Source of the DNA: Halomarina rubra
Lineage (GTDB): Archaea; Halobacteriota; Halobacteria; Halobacteriales; Haloarculaceae
Length of the DNA stretch: 64,000 nucleotides
NCBI RefSeq assembly: GCF_023699475.1
Contig: NZ_JALXFV010000005.1
Location: 452,925-516,924, forward strand
Direction of reading: 5' to 3'
Positions within the stretch are counted from its first letter, which is position 1, and each line of letters starts with the position of its first letter. This document shows, in pieces, positions 60,572 through 64,000 of this stretch. The notes under the pieces are model-generated. The model searched no databases, had not been told where the DNA came from, and was given only the letters and a program-made list of their open reading frames with translations. The translations under genes were made by a program, and so were the position numbers.

Positions 60572-61888
60572 TTAGGGTTTGCAGTCTACCACTTGTTCCT
60601 GCGGTTGGAATCCGCTGGACAAGTCATGAAGGTAGACTCCGGGCTGTGCCAACCAGCCGGTACTCCTATCCCCACCCAAACCGGGTGCAGACTCGGAGTT
60701 ACTTTGATTGATGTCGAGACGGATATTTTCCGCCCCATTCACGTCAGCGTTGAACGCCGCATCGCACGTCTCGCACACGTACAAACCACGCTCGACACGC
60801 TGACTGTCGTCTGCTCTACCGCAGATACAACACGTCTTACTCGTATCACACTCGGATACCTCTACGACCTCGATACCCTCGACTTTCGCCTTGTACGTGA
60901 GAATCTTGATGAAGCGGTCGAACGCCCACCCGTGTAGGTCGAGGTTGCCGTGCCGACCCCAGTTTTTCGACTCGCCGTTTTCGCTCTCTCGAACACCTGC
61001 GAGCTTCCCGACGTTGATACGACACACGCCACGTTCGAGACACCTCTCAACGATGTGCTTCGCTAACGAGTGGAAGAAGTGTGTTCGGCGCTCCGACCAC
61101 TTGTGATGCAAACGAGTGGCCTCAGAACCACCTGATTCGTCGCACTTGGCAATTTCTTTCGGGAAGTAGTATCCGTCCTGTTTCAAGCGGTTGCCGGGGT
61201 ACAAGTCGGCTTGTTCGGTGCTGTACGAAACCGCCGCGAAGTTACAGATACCGAGGTCAACACCTGCTGTTTCGTCGCCCGGTGCGTCAGGGGTCTCCAC
61301 GTCGTGCTTACAGACGAGGTGCAGTTCCCACAGTCGCTTGGCCGTGTTGTAGACCGCTCGAACTTGCTGGATGTTCTCGACAGTGGCACCGGGACGAGAC
61401 TCGTAATTGACGAGGATGTAGTCCCAGTCTCGCGGATGGTCTTTGTGGTTCGCCCCTTTCGAGAGTCGCACACGATTGTTCTTCGTGTCGTGGCGGATGC
61501 CTTTCTGCTTCCACGTCACGGTCGAACGCGGGTGTTCTTCGTGGACGCGGTTGCCGTCGTTGTCGTAGTAGTTGCGTTTGCGGTAGCCGGGTGGATTCGC
61601 TCGGTCGTCGGACTTGCGTTTGCCGAACCACGAGGTGAAAGCTTCAGCGAGTTCCTCCAGAACGCGCTGACTGGACTGCGAATGCAGTCCCTTGTATGTT
61701 GGATGTGTCTTCAACTCGCGTTTCAGTTCGGCTTCATCAGGAATCTCGCCCGTTTCATCCCACTGTTCGCGGGAGTAGTAGTTAGCGACGTTCCACAGTT
61801 TCGACGCACTCCACCCATGTAAGTCAAGCATCCGAACCACTTGTGAGTGGTTCAGAACTTTGGCTCGGTAGGTGCGGTGGGTGTGCAT
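60572..61888 (-). CDS. tnpB: TnpB-type RNA-guided nuclease-like protein
   Basis: From ATG 61888 (MHTHRTYRAKVLNHSQVVRM) the protein has 438 residues. The N-terminal half has the wedge/REC-type region; the RuvC fold shows AGVDLGICNFAAVS (Asp211) and NADVNGAENI (Asp382). A zinc ribbon with CCICG and CETCD lies between. At the place of the middle acid (EDL in classical TnpB, about residue 294) it reads INVGKLAGVRESE, so neither Glu nor Asp is at that spot. Cleavage activity is therefore uncertain. No tnpA transposase is nearby. Right-end hairpin lies 33 bases past the stop. Codons are less GC-rich than those of chromosomal genes. Confidence 0.9.
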   Translation of the reverse strand: MHTHRTYRAKVLNHSQVVRMLDLHGWSASKLWNVANYYSREQWDETGEIPDEAELKRELKTHPTYKGLHSQSSQRVLEELAEAFTSWFGKRKSDDRANPPGYRKRNYYDNDGNRVHEEHPRSTVTWKQKGIRHDTKNNRVRLSKGANHKDHPRDWDYILVNYESRPGATVENIQQVRAVYNTAKRLWELHLVCKHDVETPDAPGDETAGVDLGICNFAAVSYSTEQADLYPGNRLKQDGYYFPKEIAKCDESGGSEATRLHHKWSERRTHFFHSLAKHIVERCLERGVCRINVGKLAGVRESENGESKNWGRHGNLDLHGWAFDRFIKILTYKAKVEGIEVVEVSECDTSKTCCICGRADDSQRVERGLYVCETCDAAFNADVNGAENIRLDINQSNSESAPGLGGDRSTGWLAQPGVYLHDLSSGFQPQEQVVDCKP

Positions 61889-62149
61889 CGTGAAACGCTT
61901 CCATAACAAGTTATGCCGTGTTCTATAGTGAGTGTTCGGATTACGGTGGAATATCCAGACGATTATCGCTCGTAGCGAGCGACCATCCATGTCGGATCCA
62001 TCCTGCGCCTAAAGCCGCAGGTATTCTCCTTGATTCTGTATAACGGCTCAGTCGGTGTTGGGTTGGTCCTGTGAACGCCGCTACTGGTGAACCTCTCTGG
62101 ACGCTCAGCGAAGCCATTCGGGACCGTCCATAGCTTGTTTTCCAGTGGC

Positions 62150-62302
62150 CTACCGCAATCCGGCGTCGCGAGGTTCGACGACGGTTTCGTGGTCAGAATC
62201 CGCTTCGTGCCGTCGAGCGAACTCAACTGTCATATTACGATTTGGCGCTTCTCCCCGGAACCCACACTGGAGGCAGAGGACGACCCACCATCCATTTCGC
62301 AT
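62150..62302 (-). CDS. 50-residue protein with CxxC and HxxxxxH
   Basis: A previously easy-to-miss ORF from ATG 62302 to TAG: 50 residues with WWVVLCLQCGF near the start (Cys10 and Cys13) and ARRHEADSDHETVVE (His32 and His38) further on, a C2H2-like metal-site arrangement typical of small haloarchaeal zinc-binding proteins. It is Asp/Glu/Arg rich as haloarchaeal proteins are. The upstream minus-strand sequence is AT-rich, with TATATTTTA-like promoter material at about 62325-62340. No function is assigned. Confidence 0.5.
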   Translation of the reverse strand: MRNGWWVVLCLQCGFRGEAPNRNMTVEFARRHEADSDHETVVEPRDAGLR

Positions 62303-62542
62303 GCGAGTATCATAATATCTCCAACCTCATAAAATATAGTATATCTTGAATTTAATATTCGCTGTCCAATGACTGGTGTCATAGCGTTCACCATCATCGC
62401 TCTGTCAATCGTCAGTGCTCTTGGCCAAGCGTTGTGGGGGGTGAGATCCAAAGAGTGGAGATTGACAGGTTTGAGGCGTTTCGTCGCGCTTAGTCCCCCG
62501 GTTGCACCACTATATCGAGCAGTTTGGTGGGTGGCTATGCGT

Positions 62543-62850
62543 TCACAACTCACCGACCTGCTCAACTGACTCCCGGGCGTACTCTCGAAAGCGAGTGTTC
62601 GCAAGCGACCCAGTGCTGTGTCCTTTCCCAACAGTAGCGAGTCGGTGACCCCCATCGCAGCGCCGTTGCGTGCCGAACTCGACGATTCGGTCGGAGCGTA
62701 TGAACAGCGGCGTACTGTCATCTGTGCGGGCACGAGAGAGGCATCTTCGAAGTCGAGGATGTCGTGGAGTCGGTCGGGGGTAGTACGGACCGGTTCGCCA
62801 GTCAGCTCTCGGTAGAAGCGCCGATCGGGACAGGGAGGGACGAGTCCCAC
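62543..62850 (-). pseudogene. Probable frameshifted remnant of a protein gene
   Basis: Two frames read well in turn. The first, from GTG 62850, contains CPDRRFYRELTGEPVRTTPD and LHDILDFEDASLVPAQ. A second frame then continues with DDSTPLFIRSDRIVEFGTQR and SLANTRFREYARESVEQVGE up to a TGA at 62543-62545. The switch lies near 62725. Each part has balanced acidic composition, unlike the neighbouring frames, so a one-frame protein interrupted by an indel (or a sequencing error) is suspected. Family not recognised. Confidence 0.35.
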
Positions 62851-64000
62851 AGCAAACGCATCATATCTCTTTCAAAAGTGAGCCATCGGAGGGAACTATT
62901 CCGGTGAATCGATTCTCCAGAAGCATGTTGATTGCAGGAACCGGTGACGGCACGTGTCGCGTGCGCCTTGGCGATTATCGAATCCAGTGTATATTCGTGG
63001 ATACGAAATAGGGGGTTCGAAAAGCATCCGTCAGGATAGGGTCAGCGGCGATTCGTGAAATCGCTCGGGAAATCAGCTCAGGTACGAGGCCGTTGACCTG
63101 CTCGTCAACACTGCGAACCGGAGGCTGGACAAACATCCATATCCCACAGCATTGAGACCGAACGTCCGGGCGAGAGTTCGCACACGAGAGCGACGCAGCC
63201 ACAACGCATCCGGGAGCCGTACACAGAGTGTCAGCTTCAACGTGATATGGCCGTGTCAAGAGAAGCGATCAAACCTGCTCGACGATATGCCCACTCTAGT
63301 AGAGGACACATCAATGAGCCAGTGAGAAAACGTACACTGCTCTCTATCCCCGGTAAAAGCGTGTTTGAAGGGAGTTGTACGGTAGACGCTGCTGGTCGGG
63401 GGTTCGTGCTGGAGTTGCTGAAAATCGAAGTCGGATGGACGCAACGGTCGGTGATGAGTCGGAGAGGCCGTGAGCCGGTCGTCTGTGAGGTGTGAGACGA
63501 GTGCGATCACGAGCCGGTCACAGAGCGAGACAGCGCATTGCTGGTGGTTCGCTATCAGATAGTCGTACAGGTCCGTTGCGTATAGCGGTTTTTGCGTCGT
63601 GAGATGCGGCGAGAGGGGGTGGTACTGATGGAATCCCAACCGAGCGAATACAACAGAGGGAGCACCAGAGGACAATGAATTCGACACATGAGGGAGCACA
63701 GGGTAGGGAGAGCACCACCTTGAGCAGGGGTGATTGTGCCCTCGCATCGCGGTGTACAGAACCGTCGCGTCTTGCGGTTTTGCCGTCTGAGAAGGTCGTC
63801 GTGATGGCCAGTTTCCTGCTCGTTCAATTCCCTGAAACGCTTGAATTCAGCCATCTCAGCGAGCCGTCGAGAGAGCGAGCACACCGGAGTGTTTCCACAG
63901 GTATGGCTCACCCCCCTCTCGCAGGTACAGAGTCCTTCACAACTGCATATACCGGGGAGAGAGAGTAGTGTACAGATTGACCCCGGGGTCGACGCCCACA
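62851..64000. other. 1.15-kb gene-poor, decayed tail
   Basis: No gene can be supported. Frames over 80 codons exist but have few acidic residues and little third-position G/C, so they are unlikely to be translated. A minus-strand stretch around 62975-63120 reads DEQVNGLVPELISRAISRIA, which may be a fragment of a lost gene. GC is visibly lower than in the first 47 kb. Confidence 0.4.

Noticed and set aside
63256-63747. 163-codon minus-strand frame in the tail
   Set aside because: Rich in Ser, His, Pro and Thr, with few acids and no preferred third-position G/C, unlike haloarchaeal proteins; no motif.

Overview
The window looks like chromosome of an extremely halophilic archaeon (class Halobacteria). 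The DNA is GC-rich with strong G/C preference at third codon positions, and the predicted proteins are rich in Asp and Glu. It holds families largely restricted to haloarchaea: bacterio-opsin-activator (BAT)/HTH_10 regulators, HalOD1 output-domain proteins, halocyanin, Tat-dependent lipoproteins, and riboflavin synthase beside GTP cyclohydrolase III. No rRNA, tRNA or CRISPR array was seen. Genus cannot be assigned by eye.

Layout. 1-4.7 kb: end of an Nramp metal transporter, a TauE/SafE permease, a cupin, a site-2 protease with CBS domains, a CinA-like protein and two membrane microproteins. 4.9-8.7 kb: a large BAT-type sensor/regulator, then a HalOD1 protein and a short coupled ORF pair. 8.7-17.8 kb: an acyl-CoA module with two AMP-forming CoA ligases, an SDR, an acyl-CoA dehydrogenase, two SCP2-type lipid-binding proteins and two paralogous HTH_10 regulators. 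18.7-21.9 kb: a tightly packed cassette of a RecA-fold protein lacking Walker A, a small acidic protein, and a family-B DNA polymerase-like protein whose polymerase and exonuclease motifs are altered. 21.9-27.3 kb: PadR regulator, RND/MMPL exporter and an S-layer-type CARDB-repeat surface protein. 27.5-33.8 kb: an HpcH/HpaI aldolase, a SnoaL-like protein, a DUF389 membrane protein, two riboflavin-pathway genes, and a trio of small signalling proteins (winged helix, HalOD1, winged helix). 33.8-39.4 kb: a membrane glycosyltransferase, an ornithine-cyclodeaminase-family enzyme, an FAD amine oxidase, a VOC protein and a GNAT. 39.4-44.3 kb: a complete Liv-type ABC importer operon with a 34-codon ORF bridging livG and livF. 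44.7-47.9 kb: a secreted GH97 glycosidase ending in three ricin-B repeats.

From about 47.9 kb the sequence becomes an accessory region with locally lower GC and transposon debris. It holds a divergent winged-helix/HalOD1 pair, an Hsp20, a truncated tnpB with hairpins, a transcription regulator and a halocyanin operon. Next comes a signalling island of a PAS histidine kinase, a CheY-like receiver and a BAT regulator in one overlapping operon, then a HalOD1 protein and a second BAT regulator. After that lie a full-length tnpB-type gene with an altered RuvC centre and a gene-poor, apparently decayed tail.

The two most interesting groups are the RecA-like/PolB-like cassette, whose logic recalls bacterial ImuA-ImuB mutasomes (inference), and the repeated placing of HalOD1 and small winged-helix proteins next to BAT-type regulators, which suggests a modular multi-component output system.
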